Below, piece after piece: positions 48,901 through 60,979 of a stretch of DNA of 64,000 bases. The DNA is from Toxoplasma gondii ME49 (Eukaryota > Apicomplexa > Conoidasida > Eucoccidiorida > Sarcocystidae). The DNA lies in assembly GCF_000006565.2 (NCBI RefSeq), contig NC_031476.1, positions 892,458 through 956,457 on the forward strand, written 5' to 3'. The notes below the pieces were generated by a model. It worked only from the letters and a program-made list of their open reading frames with translations, had not been told where the DNA came from and searched no databases. How positions within the stretch are numbered: position 1 is the first letter of the stretch; every line of letters begins with the position of its first letter. Position numbers and translations under genes: made by a program.

Positions 48901-51900
48901 ATGGGACAGACAACCTTTGTGAACGAACCGCCCAATCATGTGCTTGCGTTCACGGAAGACTAAATACGACTTGTAATAAGTTAAAAGTCCGTGTCCTGAG
49001 TGCGCAACAACAGGTTGACGTTTCCGTACCTGGTTGATCATCGGATTCTCTCCGCTTACTGCCTTGGTCGTCACTGCAACGTGGATGCCTCTTGTTCTAT
49101 TCACGTACTTCACCTCAACCACTGGATTGCTCAGCTGTAGGGCCTCTGCGTATGCTGTGTGGTTTGAGCCAATGAAAGTGAAAGGCGTGGCTCCCGTGCT
49201 TCGACTACGGCTTTGCGCACTGTATTGCAAGTGCGTCCTGGGACTGTACAGATAAAAATCTGCAGGTGAGTCGAGAGACGCAGAGCTTATATCTCCGACT
49301 CGATGACGGTGGTGCCACTTCACCAGATCTCTTGGTTCCCGACGCAGCGGAACATTGTACAGGCGTCGAACCTGAACGGGCCAGGGAAAAAGTTAAACTA
49401 AGTGCCGGCTTCATAGCTTCATGCGTGCCTCGAATCAGAGTGACGAGTGAGCGACGGAAATAAAGCGAAGCTGCCTTTTTTATTGTTGTGAGGGACACGA
49501 TGGTAACTTTGACTGAAAAGCACTGCTCACAGCACACGACCCGCTTTTTTTTACTTACCTTCACAAAAATTCCTATTGATCTGTCATCTACGGGATCAAT
49601 GACTGTTACCCGCCGCCGGGCTGCCTTCGCCTCGACATACCTGCACAAAACACAATACTGTGAGGCAAAGACTTCCAAACATGACTGGCTCCGGATTTCT
49701 TCTGTGTGCCGCTTGCTACTACAGAACTGTCCCCATCATTTTTAGGCACCCAGTGCTAGCTGTTCTCCTAAGATCTACGTCCGAGTGCACATAATATATG
49801 TATATATATATATATATATGCGCATACGTGTAATCAGAGGCATTAGGATATTCGTCCAAATATTGTTACAGCTGTGGAGAGCAACATTCATATTACGATA
49901 GCGGTGTGTAGGTTCGTACCTTGTAAAACCGAGCAAACGGTGGGTGCAGCAGCAAGCTTTGATCTGCTGAAAAAGCAGGTGTATGTTGAGCCGGGGCACG
50001 ACTTCGCTAACGACCGCGGGGAAATCCACACGGGAGCTCGACTTAAGGACTGCAGCGACTTGTACCGGCAATGCTGAGTTCAGGAATTCTCGAAGGAACC
50101 TCGTGTAGATGTCCTCTGCCTTTTGAAGGCAGAAAACAAACATAGGAACCCAGCAGTAACTTGCCAGCGCAAACGGTGAGATAAATTGTCTTCTCTACGA
50201 AGGAAATATCCTTGATTTGAACGACCGGAGGTTTCCCCACGTTTCAGGTACTTGCCCACGTATCCGGGTTCTTTATGTTTCTGGGTGCACGCTTGCATTC
50301 CATTTGTGTAGGTAGCCGATCCATAAGGGACGTTCAGGGCCGACGGGCAGGAAAAGTCAAGAAAATTTTTCGAACCTGTCTAGGTCAGCCCAAGGCCCAG
50401 CACCGGGCAGTGCTTTCTGCTTGGGTGGAAGCTGGTGTTCATGGACCGCCTTTGCCGGCTGTTGTGAACACCAAGCTTTCACTGTTTGTCGTAAATTAAG
50501 TGACACGGGAACGACTCGCCTTGACCTATCCGAAATGATAGAGACACCACGGGCTTCCCTCCCACGTGCTCACTGGAGAATGTGAACATTACATCCTAAA
50601 CGGTGTTTGTCCTTGCCATCCTCTTGGCTGTGCTGCGTTGCGCTGCGGAGGTTACAGCAAGCTGAAGCCGAGCATCTGCCTAGTTTTTTCCGTACAGTTG
50701 CTTCGGTTCCGCATCTTACTGCATCGTCTTCTTCCAGTTCGTCCTCGTCATCGTCTTCCTCTTCCGCGTCGCGCAAGATGTTTCTCTCCTCTACTGTCGA
50801 TATTTTCTGTTTAAATCGACTTTTCGCATCGACCGTTTTTTGCATGCTCTGAAGCAAGGCCACCACCTCAGCATCGAGGCCTGGCACTTCGAGACCGCGT
50901 TCCTTGAGGAGTCGCTCGACAGTGGCCGGCGCTACGAAGGCCGCTGTGGACGCAGCCAACAAGGGAAGCATGGGACCCTGGCTTTCGGGTACCAAGGCGC
51001 CGCATCTCTGAAGTAGAATGAGAAGACGCACGCAGGCGGTGAGGGGGCGGCTACGTCCGAGTCTCGTGTCCAAAACGTCCTGGCGTTTCTTGTCTCTCAG
51101 TAGCACTACTCTTTTGGTATGAGTTGACGAACTCCTTGGCTGCAGTGCTCCACTGTGGTAAGCTGCTTCAGGCGCTGGCATTGCGGCGACAGCAGCTGCG
51201 GCGGCGGAAGCCGCGTACGCTCGCTCCTCAGCGCGGTTTGCAGCATAGAGGTCTCCCGGAGTCGTAGGCAAATGACGATAAAGGGTAACCAAAGACGGAT
51301 CTCCGTCAACCGCAGCTCGAAGCTGCTGACGGCGCAGCACCAGTGCTTCGTAACCTAGACAAAAATGAAACTAATGCCTGCTAGATGTCTGATCGCGTTC
51401 CATGCAGCGCGGCTATTTGCCCAAATAGTCACTCTGTGCTGTCGACGAACTGAATTTGCATTATAGAGGCGACCGTAACTCGACGACACACCAGCTGGTC
51501 ACAGGTGACTGCCCCATGGCTACACGTTCACAGCCTTTTTGTGGGGAAGTCATTCGGCGTATGTTGGGTCTTCCGATTTACGAAACACATTTAGGATGAG
51601 GATTTTGCTAGAAGAAGTACGCGGCCAGCCACCAGAAACACAACTTGCTCTCAGGTTTTACGACAGTTCGCTTGCAGTAGATGGGAAATTTCGCGGCGAT
51701 CTTTGTACTTGAGGACCCACATGAAAGTGGTTTAGGAGGAGTTGTCACTCTGTGGCACTTTCTCGATTCGTCGGGTTAACGGGTTAACTTTCGGACGGTC
51801 TATCAGCGGGGACATAGCTGCGTGCAGTCGTGAAAGGGATGAGCAATCTATGTTTCGGTAGACTGCTGGAACCACTTCATAGAACACTGCTTTTACAACT

Positions 51901-54900
51901 ATGTGAAAATTTCGAGGGATTCCAAAGTCATTTGTGAATTGCTGACCACCTTAGCTTATTGCAAGGTCTGGGGGGTCGTAAACCCGCTCTGCACTGGATT
52001 TTGCTCTGTTTCTGCTACACGGTACTAAACGGTAAAGCCTAGAGTTGAACAGTGATTCTACTGTTGCCCCTGGCGGGTTGAGGGAAGCATGTGGCATCAC
52101 GGTTCAGATGGGTGTTAAGAAGTGCGGAAGGAGCATGCGTTCCTGTCAATGGAAGTCACTGACTTTGCCATCGCGTGGGCGGCTTATATCCTCAGAAGGG
52201 ATCCTCACATGCTTAAAAAAGCTAACCTTCAAGTAATGCTTCAGCTGCTCTTTCCCCTGGCGGGACAGGCTCGAGAGTGACTCGCAGCTTGAGACCACCT
52301 TTCGTGAGAGGTGCGGTGTCTTCGGAACCAAACGGGTGATATCTGATGTATCGCAGACACGCTCCATACCACACGACCACAACAGATGAGGCCTGCAACC
52401 ACAAGGAGGCGCCTATACATATGTATATAAACATGCGTATGCGTATGGCTGTTGGTATGCATGAGTATGTAGCCATGTGTGCATTCACATAAGCAGCGCG
52501 TAGGCACAGACAGTTGAAGATACAAGGAAACAGAGGAGGACTTGAGCATCAGAAGCAGGACAAAACCTTGAATCGCAGCAGTCTCATTTCCCCAGGCTGC
52601 CGAGCAAAAACAAAGAGGTGATGGAACTGCCTCTAAAGACAAGACTTGGGACGAATCAGTCTGGCTGTTGGTTCCCCATAGTCGCAATCTAGCAGCAGAA
52701 AGGGGAGAATCATTAACGGCCAACACTCAGCAGCCCAGGGTCAGCCATGTCCATCTTGACCAGCAACATAGGATATGAGATGGTTGCCTCGTCCATGTTC
52801 TGACTCACCCTGGGGTAGGACCCACGCCGACAGAAAGCTGCTCGGAGGTGCGGGATCGACTGGTTAACCGCGAGTACAGAGCAGATATTGACCTATGATT
52901 TCGTCGGGAGCTGCCTTCTTGTTCCGCTTTTCCAGGAAGCACAAAGGTGCGCTCGTCTCCTATTTGCCATGACCCACCAGTGGTGTCATTGGATTTTATG
53001 AAGAGGTGACTTAGCGGAATTCGCAACTTGCTGGCCTCATCGGTGTCCTCCGGGCGTGAGACTCTCGTAAAACTGAGAAGCCGTCTTGACCGTGCAGGCA
53101 TCTGATGGATGCTTCCTGACGCCTGCGAGATCAAGTGACACAGTGTGAATATATACAATTTATGCCTAGCGAACAAGAGTCATCAGGTGTAACTTTAGTA
53201 ACTTCACGCAAAAGTATGTTTCCCTAGGCGATGGCTGTGCTGCGGAGTGTAAGTGTAAGCGCGTTTGGGGTCGAGAAGCAACTGTCTTCACCCGAGTGCA
53301 TTGTAATTTGTCTTTCTTCCATACGGTGACCCTGGAGTTGACGAGACGCGGCTTTATTGTTGTTGACCCCAGCGCACCCTGCAAGTGGGCAGGCATTGAA
53401 AGGGACATGGTTCAACACGTATCCAATATATCTTCGGTTTTCGGGCAGTGGCCAACAAGGTGGATTTAGAGTACTAGCTGCTGGAGGGTACCCGGAAGAC
53501 CTTCAACATTTTTGGCAGCGTATGCTCGCATACATCAGTCAGGCGAGATAGGCGTGAGGTTTCCGTTCCCTGTAGAATTCCCGCGTGCTGCTCTGCAGGA
53601 CCAGGTAGCTCAGGCACACCATTTTTGGACGAAGGCGAGCTCCAATCAGGAGCTGGAAATGGAAGCAGCCGATACGCTTTGTCGCTGACAGCTCGGCCAC
53701 CTGTTCGCTGCCACGAGACGTTGTAACCTGCCGAATCGCCCAGAGTTTCCCGAGGATGTGAATACCACGCAGTGGCCTTCGGCCGCGATACCACAACTGC
53801 CGGGGTTGGTAGCGGCGCCCCGCTGGCTGATGATGCCACAATGTGAGGGCGCGGAGGCCGAAAAGGCAACGCAGGGTCTGTGGCACCGGGACTGTAAATG
53901 GGTTGTGGAAGCCGAGGAGGCGAGCAAGACTGAGAATAACTTGGCACCCCACTGCCCATAAGCTGATGCCGGACCACAGTGGCTTCATGGTGGCCTGCCA
54001 GTTGCTGTTGTGGGACCACCTCTGAGTCATTCGGCGGACTGGTGTGACTGGCATTTGCAGCGAAAGTGGGTGGAGAGGGCCGGCGACATTCCGCGCTTGG
54101 ATGAGGGGACACGGACACTTCTGGAGTGGCAACTTGTTCCTCCTCTAGTTTTTTCAGCGTTCGACTAGGCTTCTCCACTGCCCCGCCGACTCTTCCTTCC
54201 GCTGCCGCCCTGCTGTGCGTATCTCCGGAGGACAGGCTTTGTTCCTCGGCAGCCGCTACCAAAGCGTGTTGTTCCGTGGCAGCAGGGGATCCAGAGGCTC
54301 CGGTCCCGTGCTCCCGTCCCTGCTGCCTGGTAAAGAGAGGCCTTCTGTCGAAAAGTTTTTTGCCGTGACTTCCCCGCACGGACGTACGTGCACCCGGATC
54401 CCCGGCGACAGCGACGTTTGGTACATGTTGGTTCCGGTGTGTGTGCCAAGCGAATTTTGTTGGCTCTTCCGGAATAGCAATTTGCCTGGCAGCCTCGGCA
54501 GCAGCTGCGACTACAGCGGCAGCTTGATAGGCTTCCTGTTCGATTTCGGCAGCCATTGCAGCTGCAACTGCGGCAGCTTCTTCTTGCGCTGCCGAGGCCA
54601 TTTCCTCGTCCCAGCTTGGGACAGCCAATCTCAGCTCCGTCTCCTGAAATAAGAAGCTGCCGCGTCTCGACGATGGCCCAAAAGTGGATGGTACCCGGAG
54701 CAGATGCGGGTGAGACCTGCCCTCAGACAGTGATCTCGAGACATGGCACGGCACTCCGTTATTGGAAAGCGTTCCATATGGGCTGCTACCCAGTGGCACG
54801 CCCATAGGTTCTGCAGGAGGTGTTGGCTGGAAGACAAACTCTACTGGGACGGCGGAGTGATCCAACGGTTGCTTTGTTCTATGGGTATCGCAGTTTAGTG

Positions 54901-57900
54901 CTGCACGTCTAGAAGAGAAAGGGACGTCGACGTAAATCGAGACGGGTGATGCAAGCGCCGCTGAACTCGAGATATAGTTCTCGGTCAAGGGGAAGAGTTC
55001 TTTGGACTCTAGAACTGGGGAAAGAGTTGGTGGTCGCGTAAAACATGAGAGTTCAGGAGAAATAGGAACGGATGCGGTCGTCTTTACAGGAGCGGAACAT
55101 TCTGCAATTGGAAAGCACAATGCCGGAAACAAAAGCGGTTTCTTGTCAGAGCTGTTATCTGTGACATTTGTCCCGACGGTGGGGTAGGTGGGTATTTTGT
55201 ACCGCCAAATCGAAAACTAATCACAAGAACGAACCTGCATGTTGTAGCTCCACATCGAACGATAGTTCCTCGAGGCCTTCGGTCAGAAGGATCCCAAAAG
55301 AGAACTCTGTGCGTTCTCCGTCCATCGCACCGTGCGTTTTGTGTCCCGGACCTCCCTCGTCTTCATTGTCCTCATAGTCCCAGATACTCGGTAATAGGTG
55401 ATTAGCTGCTGAAGAGAAAGTGGGAACTTTCAATGGGATATGTGCTCGCCGAGGAAGCAGTTGGCCGTTGATCTTGCAAGAGATCGTACAAAGCAGCGAG
55501 GAGGCCAACATACGTCGGAGGGACTCGGAGATAGGAAGTGAGAGCTGCTCATAAAGGCAGGAGAAGAACTCTCTCCGAGAAATGTCTGCGTAGCCGAGCG
55601 ACAGGGAATCACTCTTCCACAGAAGATTTTGAGGTGCTCGATCATACAAGCGTACTGACAGTGGTATTACGGTTGTTCGCATTCAGCCCTTTATGTTGAC
55701 TCAGAACTGGCAACCATGCAGTGGAACCGGACGAACGCAGATGACAGGGAATAAAGGCGATCTCCGTCCATGTCTCAGGGTTCGGCTCAGTAGGTACTTG
55801 CGTCACATTGGATCAGTGCCATAAGCTCCTTAGGACTTCGGAGACGGCCTGATGCTCTCTGCCAGCATATGGGAAGGTGCATGAACCACTCATAAATATT
55901 TGACTGCGAGGAACAACTGGTGGCAGACCTTATCGTCACGCTGTTTATTGGACTGAGTAAGCATAAGCCTTCTGAGTGGCTCTCCGGGACGCCTTCTCCG
56001 CTGTTTTTCGAATTTGAGAGAGATAGCCTCGACAAGTTCCTCCAGATTGAAACGCCATTCTGAATTACCAGCCCGTAGGCTACCACTTTGGTCCGAGGAG
56101 CCGCCGTCACCTGCTCGCGACAAGACTTGCTGGACGCTTTTCCCTCCTGAACATGCCGTATCTATGTGGTAGAAGAAGACCTCTTCCGCTTCAGCGAAAA
56201 TCTCTTTCTGAAGAGTTAGGGCGTCCTCCTCAGCGTTGGTCCTGATACACGGGACGTTTGAACAGCCAGGAATGCTCTGCTGACCTCGATTTGTACTCTG
56301 CTTTTCAGTGCATCTAGAATGTCCCATTTCGACAAGCAGAAGATAGTTTTCACACGATCAACCGGGAGGTTGCCCCCTGAAGGTGTTTCCAAGACTTAGA
56401 TGAAAGTTCATTACGCAAATGAGATCACAGCAAATAGAGTACTCCTTTTTCCTCTTAATCATATGTTCAAGCACACTGCGTATTCTGTCACGACGCACAG
56501 ACTTGGGAGAAACATTCAGTTCAGTATCCATGATGACAGCACGTATGAATTTGCTGCGAGGTATGCGCCGAAACCACCAGACAGAAGGTCTTGATATATT
56601 TAGGATGGATATGAACCGAAAACTTGGGGAGTGTTATTGCCTGGTACGCTAGGACGATGAGGTTGAGACACAAAAGAGTTTGTATTTGTATACTCACTGA
56701 ATGAGTGCTACGTTCATCTCAAGGTTAGTTTGGGAAAAGCCATGCCTTCTGCGGACTTGGATAAGCTCCTGCCATTTTGATTCAATGTCACTTTCACATC
56801 TGCTGAAGAGAAGAGCCTCGCCGTCGCGTTGGAGACGGAGCTGTCTCCTCTGCTTTAGGTGTTGCAGCCAGTTCTGCCATTGCTGCAGGATCCGAAATCA
56901 CCCACCGGCATCCCAAGAGACGCGACAAAAAGAGCATCGCGTTTGAATCTCGCCACTGTGCGATGCATGCGGAGTAGCAGAGACAGTGCACGCCTAGCGG
57001 TCCGGAAACTACCGAAGTTTCTGTTTTGTATATGATGCAGCATCAGGGCAACAGACTGTACTACGCTTGTAAAGTTACCACATGCTTTGCTGACTTTCAT
57101 GCGTCTTTCATCTCACAAGTCGAATAGAAAGGGGACCTCTTCACATGCGGCCCATCGAGCACGGCACAGAAGAGAAACGATTTGCAGTGAGGTCGCTCTT
57201 TACGAATTACTGTTCCTCCACTGTTTTATAAAATGTTTCGATGCGTGCGAGATGGTGAGCTGCACTCTTGATGTGCTACCGTGGGCCTACGTGCTCCCAG
57301 CTGGCTTTATGCGGACGGTATCGCATGTGGACTATCGTCATATAGTCAAGCCGGTTCGAGGATTTCTTGTGACAAACAACTGCATGAAGCCAATGCTTGC
57401 CTCTTTGCTGTTGTACGCCCTTGCTGGCTGTCAGGTTATCAGTGACAGTGGATGAGTAACCGGATATCTTTCTCTGACACAGTACGAACAGCGATAGACA
57501 AATCACAATGAAATTGATATACCTGGGGTTGAGATTGCTTCCACTGAACGAGAACCTGCTCAGCATGCCGAAGTTCTTGCTTCATTGCCTCCGTCGGTGA
57601 TTCACCTCTTGCAATGGCATAAAGCGCCATTGGAGTGTAGACACCAAGTCGCTGCCTTACTTCCTCACTGTAGAGGATTGCACTCCGGAGCCTCGTAGTC
57701 AGTTGCTCTCCGCTTTTGTAGTTGCTTAGAAAACAGTAGACTTCATAAAGGCGCATAACATCCTGTGCCAAGACATCTTCACTGCCGAACAGGTAATGAT
57801 CCGTTAGACACACATGCATGATGTCGACAGTAAGCTTCAGGTGCGGCTGCACCTGGGCATAGTGTAGTGGCGGCCGTAGAGATTTGATCCCTTTTAGTTT

Positions 57901-58881
57901 CCGGATCCTTTGCAAGAGAGTCGAACACGGATAAAAGGGAAGCTGGAACGGAGAGTGCTCTTCTGTGCTGTACCCTCTCTGAAATCTCCACCACTGTGAG
58001 CCAGGAAGCAGCACATTGGCGTCGAATTGAAGCAGACGTCCATAGAGAGTGAGCAACCGCTGCACCTCTGCATCATTCGCTAGAAGGGTACGCGCTTCGT
58101 CGAGGTCCTGTTGGTGTCGGGCAGCTTCTTCGATCGGCGGCGTCATATCAAAGGGATCGACGTCCAGGCCAGAAGCGACGCGGATGCGAGACGCAAGCTC
58201 ACGCAGAAGCTGAGCACGGACTGCGGCGAAAGCAACTGGCTTCTTAGGGTGCCAACGATCCACAAGGGTCAGGGTGTAGGACATACATGACTGCGGTGTT
58301 AAGTTTTTAAAGAGAGATTTTTGTGTAGAATTGGCACTAGAAAACGAGGATGTTAGTCTTGTCGATTCACCCGGAAACACATTTCGTCTATTCCACGTCA
58401 CGAGGCTAATGAACATGTCAGAGAAAGGAAGCCGCAGTTTCTTTTGCAGAAGTTTTTTACCCACCATTTTCTCATCAGACACAGATTCTCGTGCCGCAGC
58501 AGCGGCATGAAGCTCGAGAGCCCCTTTCTCAGGATCAGCTTCTGAAGAGCTGAGATTCAACTCCCTGACCGTTTGGTATGGTTCCCTGTCTCCACTGCTT
58601 TCACATTCTTTGTTTCTGTTATGATTCACGATATCATCAGAAGCCAGCAAATGTCTCTCGAGGACTTCCATTTGTACGCAGCTTGCGACAGCCTCCACAC
58701 GGTCCAAGGCTGCCTGCTCGCGTGTCCCAACATGGCTGCCATAAAATAAAGAGCTCTCATGTTTTACGCGCGCTTTTCTCTGTTTCTTTTCACGTCCACC
58801 TAACTTGCGAGCTTCCCGAAGATCATTCACAGAGGGTAAGATCCCCTCATGATGACCCGGCGTTGTTTCAACAGCGTCCAT
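42965..58881 (-). CDS. CC2D2A: CC2D2A-like transition-zone protein
   Basis: Exons, 5' to 3' on minus: 58881-57523, 56882-56698, 56313-55929, about 55650-55235, 55158-53492 (or 53501), 53122-52809 (or to the GTGGGT donor), about 52400-52231, about 51352-50660, about 50130-49920, 49640-49559, about 49260-49030, 48652 to about 48200, possibly 48070-47750, about 46900-46722, 46189-45232, 44794-44656, 44203-44038, 43806-42965. Phases agree at most junctions and at every one from 46722 on. C2 region 1 contains NPVVEVKYVNRTRG; region 2 contains ILNVFDHHQRDVPPARRFLG and SITLPWSL, as in CC2D2A. A transglutaminase-like domain follows (ICAAGDRIWMTAQEQ, GCGDSRGHALLLC, VQVWDPL, FIVVNDVYSGTLRR), then the C-terminal SRMDKHFVWQLLENTGV and VVVRVFAYPCGVYSGWV. 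CC2D2A belongs to the MKS module of the ciliary transition zone; basal-body gating in microgametes is inferred. Family firm, 5' and mid exons less so. Confidence 0.85.
43984..44008. repeat. Short TA microsatellite in a CC2D2A intron
   Basis: An ATG-TATATATATA-CATGTATA run lies in the intron between the exons ending at 44038 and starting at 43806. It is a simple repeat with no sign of function. Confidence 0.7.
44656..46900 (-). other. Transglutaminase-like domain of the CC2D2A homologue, split by a large insert
   Basis: The first half lies at about 46900-46722 (RIWMTAQEQVDVGCGD, HALLLCCFFSAFD) and 46189-46080 (VQYVVLRQASDGSVQVWDP). The family's next strand resumes only at 44794 (FIVVNDVYSGTLRRLKPPPK). 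Between them the exon at 46189-45232 adds about 280 residues of low-complexity, Gln/Ser-rich sequence ending in a Lys-rich run (RRKLLRRKKKKCC). The position of a catalytic Cys-His-Asp triad looks incomplete, as in animal CC2D2A, whose domain is thought to be inactive. The insert must loop out of the fold. Confidence 0.6.
49793..49820. repeat. TA microsatellite in a CC2D2A intron
   Basis: About ten TA units (TATGTATATATATATATATA and on) lie in the region between the exons near 49920 and 49640 on minus. It is a simple repeat and a likely site of length polymorphism. Confidence 0.75.
50724..50775 (-). repeat. Acidic run in the CC2D2A homologue
   Basis: The minus-strand reading gives EEEDDDEDELEEDD. 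It is encoded by a TCTTCC/TCGTC repeat on the plus strand and sits near the 3' end of the exon at about 51352-50660. It is a low-complexity linker, probably variable in length. Confidence 0.6.
54480..54600 (-). repeat. Alanine-rich helical segment in the CC2D2A homologue
   Basis: The minus-strand reading is a 40-residue run made mostly of Ala with Glu and Gln (for example EEAAAVAAAMAAEIEQEAYQ), predicted to be helical. It is encoded by GC-rich GCA/GCT/GCC codons and lies inside the long disordered exon at 55158-53492, which has no conserved domain. Confidence 0.7.
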
Positions 58882-60979
58882 TGGATCAGCGGAGCATTCG
58901 GCACATATATTTTACGATATCACCTGGAAGGTGGGGGTCATACGCTTATTCAGATACAACACTACAGTAGATTGTTATGACACTCATTCGAATACGTATA
59001 TCTCGTGCGTCTTGTCAATGCACTTCTGAATATATTTCCTCAAAAACAACACCATCAGTGTGCGTCTTCAAGTTGGGTACCATTATTCACATAAAGAGTC
59101 AGGTAAGTGTTCACCATATTCGTGTGCGCATATCACTGCAGGCACAAACAGCTACCATCGTCACCAGTACACGCCAACCGCTTTTCCAATCGATCACCCT
59201 CCAGTCGTCAGGACGACGAACGTTAGAAGTAGCCTGACGATATGTCGCCGATTGAAGTGTCTGTTCAGCGACAATCACTTTTCGATGATGCAGAAATGTG
59301 CACTCGATTACGTAGGTGAAAAAGAACCCAAGCCGGTGTTAACTACATAGCAAAGGTCGGTGCATCAGACATATTCGGTGTTCACTGGCCTAAATTGAAG
59401 GAGACTGTGCAGCAGCAATAAGGAACATAGGGGAAAGGTCGCAACCTTGTGCGCGCAAAAAAAAAGAAATAATTTGCCTGTTATTATGAAGAGCTGGAGG
59501 CCTCGGCGCATTCGGCAGGTGGGCAGAAAAAAGGTAAGCAACCCCCTTATGCGGGTGCTGATATCGCTTGTTACATCCGTGTATGGAAGATACCCAGATA
59601 GGGGGCGTGCGAAGATGCGCGGATAGTGCCGCTTGAAGCGCCAAGACCCATGAAATTTACGTCATCATGGACGCGAGATTTAGACAGTTTCATACCAAAG
59701 GCTTGAATCCACGAGTCGATAATATTCGCGCACGAGTAAAGCCAATAGAACAGTTCACACAGAACAACTGCCCAGCCATGCGTCGTTTCTGTCATTCATC
59801 GGCGCCAACACCGGACACCCACAGCTGGGATGATTCCCGTGAATTGACTTGTGGCAGGCACACGGATTCATGAATGTGGATTTCAACAATGACGAAGAAC
59901 TGCAACACTGGACTAGATATAGAAGATGTTAAAACACATCGGCACCCTGTTACATGCTAATAGGAGAGGATCGTGCACACTCTGTCTCTGTCGGCGTCCG
60001 TCCTCTGGGAGTGAGTGCTTGCCGTGGGAAATTCAAGGACGCCTTGACAGTGTTCTCTCGGTTTGGAGGCAATTCAATCTGCACAGATGTCATGTGAGAC
60101 TTGATGCTTTAGAAAGAAACCTGCGTCCTTCGTTTTTGGGCGACTTTTCGGCCCCACGCGAGCTGGGTTGTCAAAGAGTTTCGTTGTCGCTCGGTTGTCC
60201 TTCCGAAGCACTGCTGCCACGAGGTGTTAGTCTTACTTCAACTTAAGTTCTCGCCGGTGGAAGGTGTGCCCACGTCGCTCAATTCGTGCGCCGTTCCAGG
60301 AACAAAACCTGCGACGCGCTCCGTAGCTGAGACGGCAAGAACGTCCTGTTTCACCCACAGCCCCATCAGAGTATGGCGGCGAGTTGAAGCTCGAGTCCCC
60401 AGTTCCGTTTTGCTTACTTGTTAAAATCAAAAGTATTGTGGTGAGTCACTTTAACAGCAGGCGCAACACGGTACAATGAACGCATGCCACGAATGCCATC
60501 GAAGAGACTCCCCGATAACTTTTCGAAGCAGATTTAAAGTGACACGACTAAGGAAAATGGAAAAGCGTAGTGCACAAGCCGAGTGACGCCCACCAGACGC
60601 AGAAGAAAAAATGGGGGGGCTCTTGCATCTACTCATTTTTACGCGTGTGAGATTGCAGGGTTTCCTTGCTGACATCACACTTCCATTTCTCACGAAGTAG
60701 CGGCGGTTTCGCAATATTGCTGACAGCTACTGTTCTGGTAGCCAATGATGGCGTAGGGAGGGGAGGAGAAGAAACTGGTATTTTCCGTACACTGAGTAGA
60801 CGCAAGTGAGCGTCAGTGTGTCCCCCTCCATCCAGCCCCAAACCAGAGCGCATGCTCTGTGAGACAAGAATTACCTCCGACGGCACGTTACCACCGTAAC
60901 GAAGGTCTATCCGTGGGCACGGACAGGTGATACATCCTCTGTTATCACAATGGGATTCAAGGCGGGAGGCTACTAAACA
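58882..60979. other. Divergent promoter region between CC2D2A and TTLL genes
   Basis: About 2.1 kb separates the two divergent start codons. Only short ORFs without family resemblance are present. An A-run lies at 59457-59466 and a G-run at 60612-60618. A shared bidirectional control region for two ciliary genes is possible, but no known motif was recognised. Confidence 0.4.

Noticed and set aside
52222..52400. Alternative reading of a CC2D2A exon (GMERVCDTSDITRLVPKTPH)
   Set aside because: It matches the preceding donor at 52809 but ends out of phase with the next exon (TAC GAA GCA start at about 51350). The other frame (VVWYGACLRYIRYHPFG) joins the next exon correctly, and also the previous one if the GTGGGT donor is used.
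56855..57100. Minus-strand ORF (KACGNFTSVVQ...) first taken as a CC2D2A exon, which would have required a 23-base intron
   Set aside because: The exon ending at 57523 closes in phase 0 and joins directly to the exon at 56882 in phase 0, so the ORF is intronic and no abnormal intron is needed.
57350..57362. GGTTCGAGG-like tRNA B-box
   Set aside because: No A-box, anticodon stem or acceptor pairing could be built around it; the same applies to similar hits at about 16850 and 20046.
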